From: JAABUE01 sp037440925
GTDB lineage: Bacteria; Chloroflexota; Anaerolineae; Anaerolineales; Villigracilaceae
Assembly: GCA_037440925.1 (NCBI GenBank)
Contig: JBBITF010000013.1
Coordinates: 3,526 to 67,525, forward strand
Length of the DNA: 64,000 nt
Reading direction: 5' to 3'
Shown: in pieces, positions 16,491-24,479 of the stretch
Layout: the number at the start of each line of letters is the position of its first letter
How positions within the stretch are numbered: the stretch's first letter is position 1
Made by a program: the position numbers and the translations under genes
Notes under the pieces: generated by a model
Databases searched by the model: none
What the model was told of the DNA's origin: nothing
What the model saw: the letters and a program-made list of their open reading frames with translations, nothing else

Positions 16491-17502
16491 GCTTTCGATG
16501 CTTTAGGTTCAAGGTCAACATACTCCACAAGAAACTGCCGCCCCAGGCTAAGTGCATGGTTGCAAGGGCAAGCGGCAGTCCGATGAGCAAAAAAGGTTTG
16601 CGCTGGCGGTAGGCTGCGTGCAGGCCCGCCAGGAAGAGAGTGGCGCTGTACAGGGTCAATTCCAACGCCAGCAGCCAGCCGGCAGGCGGCCACCAGGCGA
16701 ACGCAACCAAACCAATCAAACTGGCGGCAAAAAGCGGCGGGAGGGCCTGCCGCCAACGTAAGGTCGCCGGGTAGCGCTGCAACATGCGGAATTTCCAATA
16801 GCCATAGCGTGCATATTGGCGCGCCAGGTCGCTCAGGCGAGAGCGAGCATAGTAAACGGAGACAATTGCCGGGTCCAACCAGATGCGCCCACCCGCGCGG
16901 CGGAGGCGGACGTTGAATTCGTAATCCTCGTTTGAGAGCAGGGTTTCGTCTATCCAACCGATCTTATCTACCAAGGAGCGGCGAAAAGCCCCAAAGGGAA
17001 CGGTATCCGCTTCTGCGGCTTGTGCATCTGGACGACGGTATCGCGCATCGCCGGCGCCAAACGGATGGGCAGCGGCGGCGGCAATGGATTGCGCCATCCA
17101 GCCCTGGCCGCCTGGCTGGATGTCCCACACGCCGCCCACGTTGTCGCCCAAGCCGGCTTCCAGCGCCTGCAAGGAACGCCGCACATAATCGGGATATGGA
17201 CGCGAATGGGCGTCCATACGAATGATGATTTGACCGCGCGCCGCTCGAATGCCGCAATTGACCGCCGAAGGGATGGTGCGCGCTGTGTTGTCCACGATGT
17301 GCACTTGCAAATCGGGGTGTTCGGCTTGAAAAGCGGCAATCTCGGCTCGCGTGGCGTCCTGCGAAAGGCCGTCGGCAATGACAACCTCCATCTGCTCACG
17401 CGGATAGTCCTGCTGGAGAAGGGCTTCCAGCAGTTTGCGAATGGTCGCCTGTTCGTTGTAGCAAGGGACAATGATGGATACAAGTGGCGGCATCGTTTCC
17501 AT
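16483..17502 (-). CDS. Family 2 glycosyltransferase, ExoA-like
   Basis: 339 residues. The GT-A domain begins VSIIVPCYNEQATIRKLLEAL and contains a DAHS motif (variant of DxD, near residue 97) and the acceptor-side NEDYEFNVRLRRAGGRIWLDP. The C-terminus has three or four membrane helices. The similarity to succinoglycan ExoA-type enzymes is by architecture. First gene of the polysaccharide operon; start ATG 17502, with a second possible ATG three codons on. The 51 bp upstream are AT-rich and include GTATTATAC, a possible promoter. Confidence 0.88.
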   Translation of the reverse strand: METMPPLVSIIVPCYNEQATIRKLLEALLQQDYPREQMEVVIADGLSQDATRAEIAAFQAEHPDLQVHIVDNTARTIPSAVNCGIRAARGQIIIRMDAHSRPYPDYVRRSLQALEAGLGDNVGGVWDIQPGGQGWMAQSIAAAAAHPFGAGDARYRRPDAQAAEADTVPFGAFRRSLVDKIGWIDETLLSNEDYEFNVRLRRAGGRIWLDPAIVSVYYARSRLSDLARQYARYGYWKFRMLQRYPATLRWRQALPPLFAASLIGLVAFAWWPPAGWLLALELTLYSATLFLAGLHAAYRQRKPFLLIGLPLALATMHLAWGGSFLWSMLTLNLKHRKHG

Positions 17503-17553
17503 GAACGCAGCCCGTATTATACAGATATATCGCGGAGTACGGAATGCGTAAAG

Positions 17554-18960
17554 TTATTTTCGTCTTACAACCGTGGTTGCGGTAGACCGGGAAAGCGGCA
17601 AATGGACGTAGAATTCCGTCCCCTGCCCCTCCTGGCTGCGGAGGGTAATTCTACCACCATGTGCGGCAATAATCTCATGCGCAATCGCCAATCCCAAACC
17701 AGCGCCACGCTTCTCGCCGCCCGCGCGGGAGGCATCGGCCTGGTAGAATCGTTCGAAGATATGAGGGAGCGCCTGCGCCGGGATACCCACGCCCGTATCT
17801 GCCACGCGCAGGACCAGTTCGGTTCGCTCCAATTGCGCCCCCAACGTCACCTGGCCTCCAGGAGGCGTATGCTTGAGGGCATTGTCTACCAGGTTGGTCA
17901 GCACTTGCGCCAGGCGGTCGCCGTCGGCTGTCAGAGACGGCAAGCCGGGCGGTGCATCTACTTGCAGCCTTACGCCTGCCTGCTGCGCCTGCAGGGAAAA
18001 TTTCTCGGCCATGCTGTTTAACAACGCAGTCACATCCAGCGGCTCCATCTTCAAATCTGCGGTGCCGGCGTCCAGGCGCGCCAGGTCGAGCAGATCCAGC
18101 ACCATGCGGTACATGCGCGAGGCTTCGGTATAAATCACTTCAGCGGCCTGCGTCCGGCTTTCGGAAGTATCAGCCGTACCGTCCAGGATGGCCTGGGCAA
18201 AGCCTTGGATAGAAGTAAGCGGGGTCTTCAACTCGTGAGATACATTGGCAACAAAGTCGCGCTGGGATTTCTGGCTGCTCTGCACGCGGGCAATCATGGC
18301 GTTGAAGGCGCGCGTCAACTCGCGCACCTCTCGCGGCCCCCCTTCTTCGAGCGGGGGCTGATCGGCAACCGGGACATGCTGCGAGGCGGTCACGATGCGC
18401 TGCAAGGGATCGGCCACCCAGCGCGCCATGAGGAACGCCAACGCCAGGGAAAGCAATAAAGCAATGCCGCCGCCTTGTAGAAAAACGGGCAGCAAGTCAT
18501 CGCGCAAGAGAGTCAACAACGGCACGCGTAAACGCGGCGCAACCACCAACAAGATAGAACCGTCTTCCAGCGTTTGGCGAGTGTACAACCACGTCTGCCC
18601 GGCTTTATCGCGCAGGACAGGCACCTCGCGCCGCAAGATGGTATCGCGCGGCAGGTCAATGGCCGGTTGGGACGGGTCGGTATCCTTGAGCAACGAGCCG
18701 TGCGGGTCGAACCACAGCAAACGCACGTCGAAGGCTGCCGCAGCGCGTTCCATCGCTTCTGGCAGCGAGCGACCAAACGACTCGCTGCTCTGGCGTTTAG
18801 CGATGGCCGTTTCCACCGTCCGTAAACGCGCTAGCGTTTGACGATAAAGCAACGGATTACGCCACAAATAAATGCCCAGCGCCAACGCCATCACGCCCAA
18901 AGCAAGGGCGATCAACACAGCATAACTCAACCACAGACGGGAACGCAGAGAGGAAAACAT
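17554..18960 (-). CDS. Membrane sensor histidine kinase, PhoR-like
   Basis: About 468 residues. A helix at the N-terminus and one near residue 165 enclose an extracytoplasmic sensor region; a HAMP domain is followed by HisKA with HELKTPLTS (phosphoacceptor His near residue 245) and a HATPase domain with NLVDNALKHT, DTGVGIP and GAGLGLAI. It pairs with the regulator directly upstream. I prefer ATG 18960, with AAAGGGG upstream; GTG 18969, touching the regulator stop, is an alternative. The region around the start is made of GC-rich tandem repeats. The signal is unknown. Confidence 0.9.
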   Translation of the reverse strand: MFSSLRSRLWLSYAVLIALALGVMALALGIYLWRNPLLYRQTLARLRTVETAIAKRQSSESFGRSLPEAMERAAAAFDVRLLWFDPHGSLLKDTDPSQPAIDLPRDTILRREVPVLRDKAGQTWLYTRQTLEDGSILLVVAPRLRVPLLTLLRDDLLPVFLQGGGIALLLSLALAFLMARWVADPLQRIVTASQHVPVADQPPLEEGGPREVRELTRAFNAMIARVQSSQKSQRDFVANVSHELKTPLTSIQGFAQAILDGTADTSESRTQAAEVIYTEASRMYRMVLDLLDLARLDAGTADLKMEPLDVTALLNSMAEKFSLQAQQAGVRLQVDAPPGLPSLTADGDRLAQVLTNLVDNALKHTPPGGQVTLGAQLERTELVLRVADTGVGIPAQALPHIFERFYQADASRAGGEKRGAGLGLAIAHEIIAAHGGRITLRSQEGQGTEFYVHLPLSRSTATTVVRRK

Positions 18961-18962
18961 CT

Positions 18963-19097
18963 CCCTCACCCCTTTCCCCCCTCTCCCTGAGGGAGAGGGG
19001 ATGGGGGTGAGGGCCTTCCCCCCTCTCCCCTCGGAAGAGCGGACGAGGGTGAGGGCCTTCCCCTCTCTCCCCTCGGAAGAGCGGACGAGGGTGAGGG
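18963..19097. repeat. Three 45-bp GC-rich repeats at the regulator-kinase junction
   Basis: Three units of about 45 bp, each containing CCCTCACCC, CCTCTCCC and a near-complementary half. They code for three 15-residue repeats at the end of the response regulator and end at the kinase start. The core resembles the inside of the palindromic elements at 23079-23150 and 46399-46541. Confidence 0.8.
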
Positions 19098-19787
19098 AAC
19101 AACCAACTTATATCCCACCCCGGTCACCGTCTCGATCTTCACAGAACCGGCCGCCATCTTCTTGCGCAAATGAGCAATATGCACATCCACAGTACGAGTC
19201 TGGCCGTAAAAGTCGAAGCCCCAGGCCTGTTGAAGCAACTGCTCGCGCGTAAAGACGCGCCCCGGCTGTCCGGCCAGCGTCAGCAGCAGGTCGAATTCCT
19301 GAGCGCGCAGGTCGAGGGTACGACTGCCCAGACGCGCCTCTCGTTGCAGCGGATCAATGACCAGATCGCCCACTGTCAGGGGCTTTTCTTCTGCTGATGA
19401 GTGACGTTCCCGCCGCAGAATAGCCTTGACGCGCGCCACCAGTTCGCGCGGGTTGAACGGCTTGGTCAGATAATCGTCGGCGCCCAATTCCAGGCCGACA
19501 ATTTTGTCAATATCATCGTCGCGCGCCGTCAACATCAGGATGGCGACCGGGTCACCCCTGGCGCGCAAACGTCGGCAGACCTCGAAACCATCCAACTTGG
19601 GCAACATCACATCCAGCACGATGAGGGCCGGGCGTTGATCTGCTCCGCCCCTCGGAGACAATGTCGCTTCGAGAGCCGCTTCCCCATCTCCCACCGCCTG
19701 CACACGGAAGCCTTCGCGTTCCAGGTACATGCGCGCTAACTGGACGATGGAGGGTTCGTCGTCTACGAGCAGGATAAGTTCGGGCAT
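18966..19787 (-). CDS. OmpR/PhoP-family response regulator with repetitive C-terminal tail
   Basis: 273 residues. Receiver domain with DDE at 9-11 and the phosphoacceptor in VLDVMLPKLDG near residue 58; winged-helix DNA-binding domain ending at GVGYKLV near residue 229, where OmpR-family proteins normally stop. The remaining 43 or so residues are three copies of a 15-residue unit, (R)PSPSSALPRGExG, encoded by the tandem DNA repeat at the kinase junction. The tail is rich in Pro, Ser, Gly and Arg and is probably disordered. It presumably arose by repeat insertion into the original stop region. The partner kinase follows immediately. Confidence 0.92.
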   Translation of the reverse strand: MPELILLVDDEPSIVQLARMYLEREGFRVQAVGDGEAALEATLSPRGGADQRPALIVLDVMLPKLDGFEVCRRLRARGDPVAILMLTARDDDIDKIVGLELGADDYLTKPFNPRELVARVKAILRRERHSSAEEKPLTVGDLVIDPLQREARLGSRTLDLRAQEFDLLLTLAGQPGRVFTREQLLQQAWGFDFYGQTRTVDVHIAHLRKKMAAGSVKIETVTGVGYKLVVPSPSSALPRGERGRPSPSSALPRGEGGRPSPPSPLPQGEGGKG

Positions 19788-19794
19788 TTGTGTC

Positions 19795-19815
19795 AGTGAT
19801 CAGTAGTGATTAGTC
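19795..19815. repeat. Short heptamer array (AGTGATC)
   Basis: Three 7-bp words, AGTGATC, AGTAGTG, ATTAGTC, between ridA and the response regulator; the ridA stop codon lies inside it. Same word family as 50621-50669. Confidence 0.6.
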
Positions 19816-20226
19816 GCCGTGACTGGGCGACGCCAACGCCACCGCCTCGATTTCTACTGCCGCCCCTTTCGGCAAGCCGGCGACCGCCACCGTAGAGCGA
19901 GCCGGTGGGTTTTGCGGAAAAAACTCCGCATAGACCGCGTTCATCTTCGCAAAATCGGCCATATCGCGCAGGAAGACCGTGGTTTTCATCACACAGTTCA
20001 AGCCAGAGTCGGCGGCTTCCAACACATGCTTCAAGTTGGTCAATACCTGGCGCGTCTCCGCCTCCACGCCGCCACTGACCAATTCCATGCTGGCCGGGTC
20101 CAGGCCGATCTGCCCGGCGGTGTAAACCAGGTCTCCAACGCGAACAGCCTGCGAATACGGACCAATCGCCTGCGGCGCATCATCAGAGTGAACGATTTTC
20201 TTGCCCTCGGACGTGTACATAGACAA
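19810..20226 (-). CDS. ridA: RidA-family 2-iminobutanoate/2-iminopropanoate deaminase
   Basis: 138 residues with complete YjgF/RidA features: IGPYSQAVRVGDLVYTAGQIGLDP near the N-terminus, the substrate-binding Arg in PPARSTVAVAGLPKGAAVEIEA near residue 112. RidA proteins hydrolyse reactive imines released by PLP enzymes. A second ATG two codons downstream could be the start. It is divergent from rpsF. The last residues (SPSHGD) precede a heptamer array that contains the stop. Confidence 0.92.
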   Translation of the reverse strand: MSMYTSEGKKIVHSDDAPQAIGPYSQAVRVGDLVYTAGQIGLDPASMELVSGGVEAETRQVLTNLKHVLEAADSGLNCVMKTTVFLRDMADFAKMNAVYAEFFPQNPPARSTVAVAGLPKGAAVEIEAVALASPSHGD

Positions 20227-20322
20227 ACTCCTTAGCGTTGAAATACGCCATGATTGTAAGCGAACTCAAGAGAAAAATCAAAGAAACTCTCCCTTTCATC
20301 CCCAAAAGTCCACATTTTGTGG

Positions 20323-20328
20323 TAAACT
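20323..20328 (+). promoter_or_regulatory. Possible extended -10 for the rpsF operon
   Basis: TGGTAAACT gives an extended -10 (TG-N-TAAACT) about 95 bp before rpsF in the ridA-rpsF divergent region. No good -35 is seen at the usual spacing. The long leader (20335-20422) could hold a ribosomal-protein autoregulatory structure, but I cannot show one. Confidence 0.3.
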
Positions 20329-20422
20329 TCGCCCGCTCAGGTACGTTTCAACGTGCCTTTCCGCCTCCAGCCTTATCTACGATACGGTCTGGGGGCAATC
20401 CCATGGAAAGGAGGTTTCCCTC

Positions 20423-20704
20423 ATGCGTAACTATGAATTGGTTTGCGTCGTCCAGCCCGACCTGGATGAGACTGCCTTGAATGGCGTGGTCGAAAAGGTC
20501 AAAGGCTGGGTAACCGAAGCGGGCGGCAGCGTGAGCAAAGTCGAGATGTGGGGCAAACGCAAGTTAGCCTACCTCATCCGCAAGCAGCGCGAAGGGCAGT
20601 ATTTCTTGCTCAACATCGAACTGCCAGCCGAGGCCGCCACCACCCTCGAACGCAATATCCGCTTTCTGGAGCCGGTGATGCGGTATCTACTGACGGCAAT
20701 CTAA
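20423..20704 (+). CDS. rpsF: Small ribosomal subunit protein S6
   Basis: 93 residues, normal for S6. MRNYELVCVVQPDLDE at the start, GKRKLAYLIRKQREGQYF in the middle and the NIRFLEPVMRYLLT helix at the end are typical. ATG 20423 is fixed by AAAGGAGGT just upstream, although the frame is open for 74 codons before it. First gene of the classical rpsF-ssb-rpsR set. S6 binds S18 in the platform of the 30S subunit. Confidence 0.96.
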   Translation: MRNYELVCVVQPDLDETALNGVVEKVKGWVTEAGGSVSKVEMWGKRKLAYLIRKQREGQYFLLNIELPAEAATTLERNIRFLEPVMRYLLTAI

Positions 20705-20743
20705 CTTTACCTGATTTCTCGGTTGTATTGTAAGGAGAATCCG

Positions 20744-21160
20744 ATGAGCCGAGGCTTGAATAAGATTATGATTATCGGCCACTTAGGGCGCGATCCAGAA
20801 ATGCGTTACACCCCCTCCGGCCGCCCGGTGACCACTTTCACCGTTGCCGTGAGCCGCTCGTGGAACACCGTAGATGGCGAACGGCACAACGAAACAGAAT
20901 GGTTCAATATCGTTGCCTGGGGCAACCTGGCAGAGATTTGCAAACAATACCTTTACAAAGGCCAACAAGTGTATGTCGAGGGCCGCTTACAAACCCGCCG
21001 CTGGGAAGATAAAGAAGGACAAAAACACACCAGCGTCGAAATCGTTGCCAGCGAGATGATGATGCTCGGCGAGCGGCGTGAAAACAACCAGGCCCAAGAA
21101 CTCGATACTGCCAGCGAGCAGCCCGAGCCAGCAATTGATGAAGACGAATTTCCTTTCTGA
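20744..21160 (+). CDS. ssb: Single-stranded DNA-binding protein
   Basis: 138 residues: OB-fold with NKIMIIGHLGRDPEMRYTPSGRPVTTF at the N-terminus and GQQVYVEGRLQTRRWED in the centre, then a short flexible linker and the acidic tip DEDEFPF that recruits replication and repair partners. ATG 20744 is preceded by TAAGGAGA; the upstream in-frame ATG at 20723 would add seven residues and has no such site. Its place between rpsF and rpsR is conserved in many bacteria. Confidence 0.97.
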   Translation: MSRGLNKIMIIGHLGRDPEMRYTPSGRPVTTFTVAVSRSWNTVDGERHNETEWFNIVAWGNLAEICKQYLYKGQQVYVEGRLQTRRWEDKEGQKHTSVEIVASEMMMLGERRENNQAQELDTASEQPEPAIDEDEFPF

Positions 21161-21181
21161 AAAGGATAACCGGAGTAACCC

Positions 21182-21484
21182 ATGAGTGAAGAACGTTCCA
21201 AAAACAATGGAAGCGCTCAGAGCGCGCCAGGGGGGCAACAAGAGCGCCGCTTCTTTGCGCGCCCCAAATTCTGCCAGTTCTGCTCCGACAAAGAACTGGT
21301 CATTGACTACAAAAAAGTAGACCTGCTCAAACGCTACATCACCGACGAGGGCAAGATACGCCCGCGTCGTCAAACCGGCACGTGCGCCAAGCATCAACGC
21401 GAAATCGCGGCAGCGGTCAAACGCGCCCGGCATGTTGCCCTGCTACCCTTCACCGGCAAATACTGGGAAGAAGGCTACAACTAA
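21182..21484 (+). CDS. rpsR: Small ribosomal subunit protein S18
   Basis: 100 residues. The core runs from FCQFCSDKELVIDYKKVDLLKRYI through RQTGTCAKHQREIAAAVKRARHVALLPF. Three cysteines (CxxC near 30-33 and one near 67) mark the zinc-binding version of S18. The N-terminal 25 residues are a polar extension. It closes the rpsF-ssb-rpsR group; the parvulin gene follows after 64 bp and may be cotranscribed. Confidence 0.96.
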   Translation: MSEERSKNNGSAQSAPGGQQERRFFARPKFCQFCSDKELVIDYKKVDLLKRYITDEGKIRPRRQTGTCAKHQREIAAAVKRARHVALLPFTGKYWEEGYN

Positions 21485-21548
21485 TCCCTGTGCAGCCAGA
21501 CAAGCGGTACATTCCTTCCCCTGCCTGGCTGCCCAAAGGAGGTATTCC

Positions 21549-22826
21549 TTGGCGCCCAATCCCAAAATTGAAAGCAAAAAGCACATTGCCCGCCTGGAAC
21601 GCGAGCGACAACAAACGCGCCTCATCAAAATTGCCGCCACTCTCATTGTCCTGGCGGTTGTTCTCATCCTGGGCTACGGCTACCTGGATATCAACGTCCT
21701 GCAACTGCGCCAGCCGGTTGCCGAAGTCAACGGCGAAAAAATCACCACTAAAGAATTCCAGGCACGCGTCCAAATCCAACGCCGACAACTCATCAACCAA
21801 TACCTGGAGTATCAGCAATATCAGCAAGCCTTTGGCATGGACGTCAGCCAACAACTTAAAGAAATCGAAACCAAACTGAACGTCCCCTCCATCGTAGGGA
21901 AAGAAGTGCTAGACGCGATGATTCAGGAAGCCCTCATCCGCCAGGAAGCCGCCAAACGCGGCATCACCGTCACCCCAGAAGAAATTGAGGCCTTCCGGCG
22001 CGAACAGTTCCGCTTTTTCCCCGACGGAACCTATACCCCCACCGTCACCCCCACAGCGGTAGAAATCGTCTATCCTACCCTCTCGGCAGAACAAATGAAA
22101 CTGGTAACGGTCACGCCCAGCCCAACCAGTGGCCCTACCGTCACCCCGCCTCCTACGGCGACCCCAAACCTGTCTGCCACGCCAACTGCCCAATCTACCT
22201 CTCAGCCGACCTCCACACCCCGCCCCACCGCAACGCCCTACACACTGGAAGGTTATCAAGAGCAATTTGCAACCGCCCAGGCCAGTTTCGTCGAAATCGG
22301 CCTCACCGAAGCCCAATACCAGCGCCTGTTCGAGACCGAATTACTACGCCAAAAACTCTTTGAAGCCGTCACGAGCGATACGCCTGCGGAAGAAGAACAA
22401 GTCTGGGCACGCCACATCCTGCTCAACGATGAAGAAACGGCCAAACAGGTTCTGGAACGCTTGAAAAAAGGTGAAAGTTTTGCTAAAGTGGCCCAAGAAG
22501 TATCCCAAGACCCTGGCAGCGCCGGGCAAGGCGGCGATTTAGGTTGGTTTGGCAAAGGACAAATGGTAGAACCCTTTGAAAAAGCCGCTTACGCCCTCGA
22601 AGTCGGCCAAATCAGCGAGCCGGTACAAACAACCTTTGGCTGGCACATCATCCAATTGATTGGCCGCACGACCCAACCGTTGACAGCCTACCGCTACAAT
22701 GAGATTCGCCAGACCGCCTTCGAGGATTTCTTGACCAAACTGCGCGAAGAATCTGAGGTCGTCATCCATGACTATTGGACCGAGCGCGTTCCAAATACCC
22801 CCAGGCTGGAAGATTTATATCAATGA
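21549..22826 (+). CDS. Membrane-anchored parvulin-type peptidylprolyl isomerase (PpiC/SurA-like)
   Basis: 425 residues. A single membrane helix at about 22-44 anchors an extracytoplasmic SurA-like N-domain; a Thr/Pro-rich linker (repeated TPTA/PTAT words, about residues 180-230) leads to a PpiC domain with WARHILL, DPGSAGQGGDLGWFGKGQMV and VQTTFGWHIIQL. The start is the TTG at 21549, decided by AAAGGAGGT five bases upstream. It acts as a folding factor outside the membrane. Its stop codon TGA coincides with the first bases of a MITE-like element, so the last residues or 3' region may have been changed by that insertion. Confidence 0.9.
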   Translation: MAPNPKIESKKHIARLERERQQTRLIKIAATLIVLAVVLILGYGYLDINVLQLRQPVAEVNGEKITTKEFQARVQIQRRQLINQYLEYQQYQQAFGMDVSQQLKEIETKLNVPSIVGKEVLDAMIQEALIRQEAAKRGITVTPEEIEAFRREQFRFFPDGTYTPTVTPTAVEIVYPTLSAEQMKLVTVTPSPTSGPTVTPPPTATPNLSATPTAQSTSQPTSTPRPTATPYTLEGYQEQFATAQASFVEIGLTEAQYQRLFETELLRQKLFEAVTSDTPAEEEQVWARHILLNDEETAKQVLERLKKGESFAKVAQEVSQDPGSAGQGGDLGWFGKGQMVEPFEKAAYALEVGQISEPVQTTFGWHIIQLIGRTTQPLTAYRYNEIRQTAFEDFLTKLREESEVVIHDYWTERVPNTPRLEDLYQ

Positions 22827-23003
22827 GTCCATTGCAAAAACAGAAAATCTCAACGTAAAGACGCCAAGGCTCAAAGAAAATGAAATTTCCAATACAAAAT
22901 CTTCATTTTTTGTTTTGGATAATGCAAAAAAAGAAATAGACCTTAAAAAAATCTTGGTGACTTGCGCCTTTGCGTTAGAAACACCCTTTTTGCAGTAGAG
23001 TCA
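22824..23003. mobile_element. MITE-like element, family 1, copy A
   Basis: Ends TGAGTCCATTGCAAAAA and TTTTTGCAGTAGAGTCA are near-perfect inverted repeats. Inside, the complement of the right half (AGGGTGTTTCTAACGCAAAG then GCGCAAGTCACCAAGATTTT) aligns with the left half of copy B at 56978. About 180 bp, no coding capacity, no clear target duplication. It sits exactly at the parvulin stop codon. Confidence 0.7.
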
Positions 23004-23016
23004 TGTAATAAACGCC

Positions 23017-23057
23017 ACATCTCGAAGGTTTTCTTAAAACCCTCGAGATGTTTTGTT
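23017..23057 (+). terminator. Intrinsic terminator of the rpsF-parvulin operon
   Basis: ACATCTCGA (23017-23025) pairs with TCGAGATGT (23043-23051), and GGTTTT with AAAACC inside it, giving about 15 bp of stem with a tiny loop, followed by TTTTGTT. Its distance from the parvulin stop is explained by the element inserted between them. Confidence 0.8.
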
Positions 23058-23078
23058 ATAACCCCTTCTCTCATAGCG

Positions 23079-23150
23079 TTCTACCTACCCTCCCTCGCCC
23101 CCGCTTCCTCTCCCCGATGGGAGAGAATTAAGGGGAGGGTAAGCAGTTAC
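23079..23150. mobile_element. MITE-like element, family 2, short copy
   Basis: A palindromic 72-bp unit (TACCTACCCTCCC ... GGGGAGGGTAAGCAGTTAC) with a core CCTCTCCCcgatGGGAGAG. CATAGCG is directly repeated on both sides (23072-23078 and 23151-23157), which looks like a target-site duplication. Related copy at 46399-46541; solo end at 316-332. Confidence 0.65.
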
Positions 23151-23171
23151 CATAGCGGCCAAAATTCTGGA

Positions 23172-23177
23172 TATAAT
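23172..23177 (+). promoter_or_regulatory. -10 element of a probable leaderless promoter
   Basis: A consensus TATAAT lies seven bases before ATG 23185, with TTACCA 19 bp upstream as a weak -35. No ribosome site is possible, so the transcript would start at or next to the start codon. Confidence 0.5.
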
Positions 23178-23184
23178 CCCCTCC

Positions 23185-24468
23185 ATGCTCTTCCGCCTCT
23201 TGCGCGTCCTCGACGTACTGATTTACCTGCTTATCGGCGTCCTCCTGCTCGCCGCCGGCGACCCCATTGCGACCGAGCCGGTAGAACGCGCACGCGCCTA
23301 TACCCGCGCCATCGAATTCGACTACGTGCAATGGAGTGCCGAAGCCGCCCTGTCTAAACTACAAATTATCGCCAGCGGCATGTCGGCCTATTTTCGGCAT
23401 GAAGATCGGCGCCAGGTGGTCATGGAATACCTGTTTGTCACCGAGCGGCTCATCCAGGCCGAAGATGCCCTCACCCGTCTATATGCCGATCCTGCCATCT
23501 TGAACAAAGAAACTTCCTCGGCCTCCCTGCGCAGTGAAGTGGCACGTTTGAGTCAGCGCCAGGAAGAATTAGGGCCGCTGGCCGAGGCCGTCTTGCAAGA
23601 ACAAGTGGCAGAGACCCTGGCCGAGGCCGGCTTGACATGGGGCGGACAACCTTTGCCGCCGGTGCTGTACCGTTCCAGCGCCGTGCCGATGGGCCTGGTC
23701 ATCTCGCCGCGCGACCGCATCGAACAACTTGCCAACATCTCGCTCCAACCCTCTCTACCCGTTGACCGCCAGGCGGCGCTCGAAGAACAAGTAGATAGCG
23801 CCCTAAACGTCTCCAGCCTGGTTGTGCCGATAGGCGGTGTGGGCGTCTATCCCACGATGATTATGCGCACCACAAATCTGCCCTGGCTGCTAGACACCAT
23901 CGCCCACGAATGGACACATAACTACCTCACCTTGCGCCCGCTTGGTTTTCTGTACGACGCTACGCCCGAACTGCGCACCATGAACGAGACCACCGCCTCG
24001 ATCGTAGGCAGCGAAATTGGGACGCTGGTCTTGCAGCGCTACTACCCCGACTTGCTAGCCGCCTCGCTGCCTGGACTTCAACCTGCTTCCGCTTCTCAGC
24101 CCTACAGCCCTCCCCCAGATGACGCCCCGCCCCCCTTCGACTTTCGCGCCGAAATGCACAAAACGCGCGTCACCGTAGACGCCTTGCTGGCTGAAGGCAA
24201 AGTGGAACAAGCCGAAGCCTACATGGAAGCGCGCCGCCAAATCTTCTGGCAAAACGGCTACGCCGTGCGCAAACTCAACCAGGCCTACTTCGCCTTCTAT
24301 GGCGCCTATGCCGACGTGCCAGGCGGCGCAGCCGGCCAGGACCCGGTTGGCCCGGCCGTGCGCGCGCTGCGCGCACAGAGCGCCTCGCTAAGCGATTTTG
24401 TCAACCGCATTTCCTGGATGACCTCCTTCGAGCAATTGCAGGCCGCTATCCATTCGCCCATTCAGTGA
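23185..24468 (+). CDS. Membrane-anchored predicted zinc metalloprotease (gluzincin type)
   Basis: 427 residues of no family I can name. One membrane helix at the N-terminus (about 7-25) is followed by a helical region of some 170 residues. The segment near residues 230-265 has HEWTH (HExxH) and then, after about 20 residues, NETTAS, whose Glu fits the third zinc ligand of gluzincins. The stretch DTIAHEWTHNYL is typical of metalloprotease active-site helices. A Pro/Ser-rich linker follows near 300. It lies between a parvulin and a thioredoxin-cyclophilin lipoprotein, so a role in envelope protein turnover is plausible. It has a consensus -10 but no ribosome site. Enzyme activity is inferred from motifs only. 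Confidence 0.7.
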   Translation: MLFRLLRVLDVLIYLLIGVLLLAAGDPIATEPVERARAYTRAIEFDYVQWSAEAALSKLQIIASGMSAYFRHEDRRQVVMEYLFVTERLIQAEDALTRLYADPAILNKETSSASLRSEVARLSQRQEELGPLAEAVLQEQVAETLAEAGLTWGGQPLPPVLYRSSAVPMGLVISPRDRIEQLANISLQPSLPVDRQAALEEQVDSALNVSSLVVPIGGVGVYPTMIMRTTNLPWLLDTIAHEWTHNYLTLRPLGFLYDATPELRTMNETTASIVGSEIGTLVLQRYYPDLLAASLPGLQPASASQPYSPPPDDAPPPFDFRAEMHKTRVTVDALLAEGKVEQAEAYMEARRQIFWQNGYAVRKLNQAYFAFYGAYADVPGGAAGQDPVGPAVRALRAQSASLSDFVNRISWMTSFEQLQAAIHSPIQ

Positions 24469-24479
24469 CCAATCCTCTC

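Noticed and set aside
20335..20422. S6:S18-binding autoregulatory leader of rpsF
   Set aside because: The leader is long enough, but I could not find the expected conserved stem with confidence by eye.
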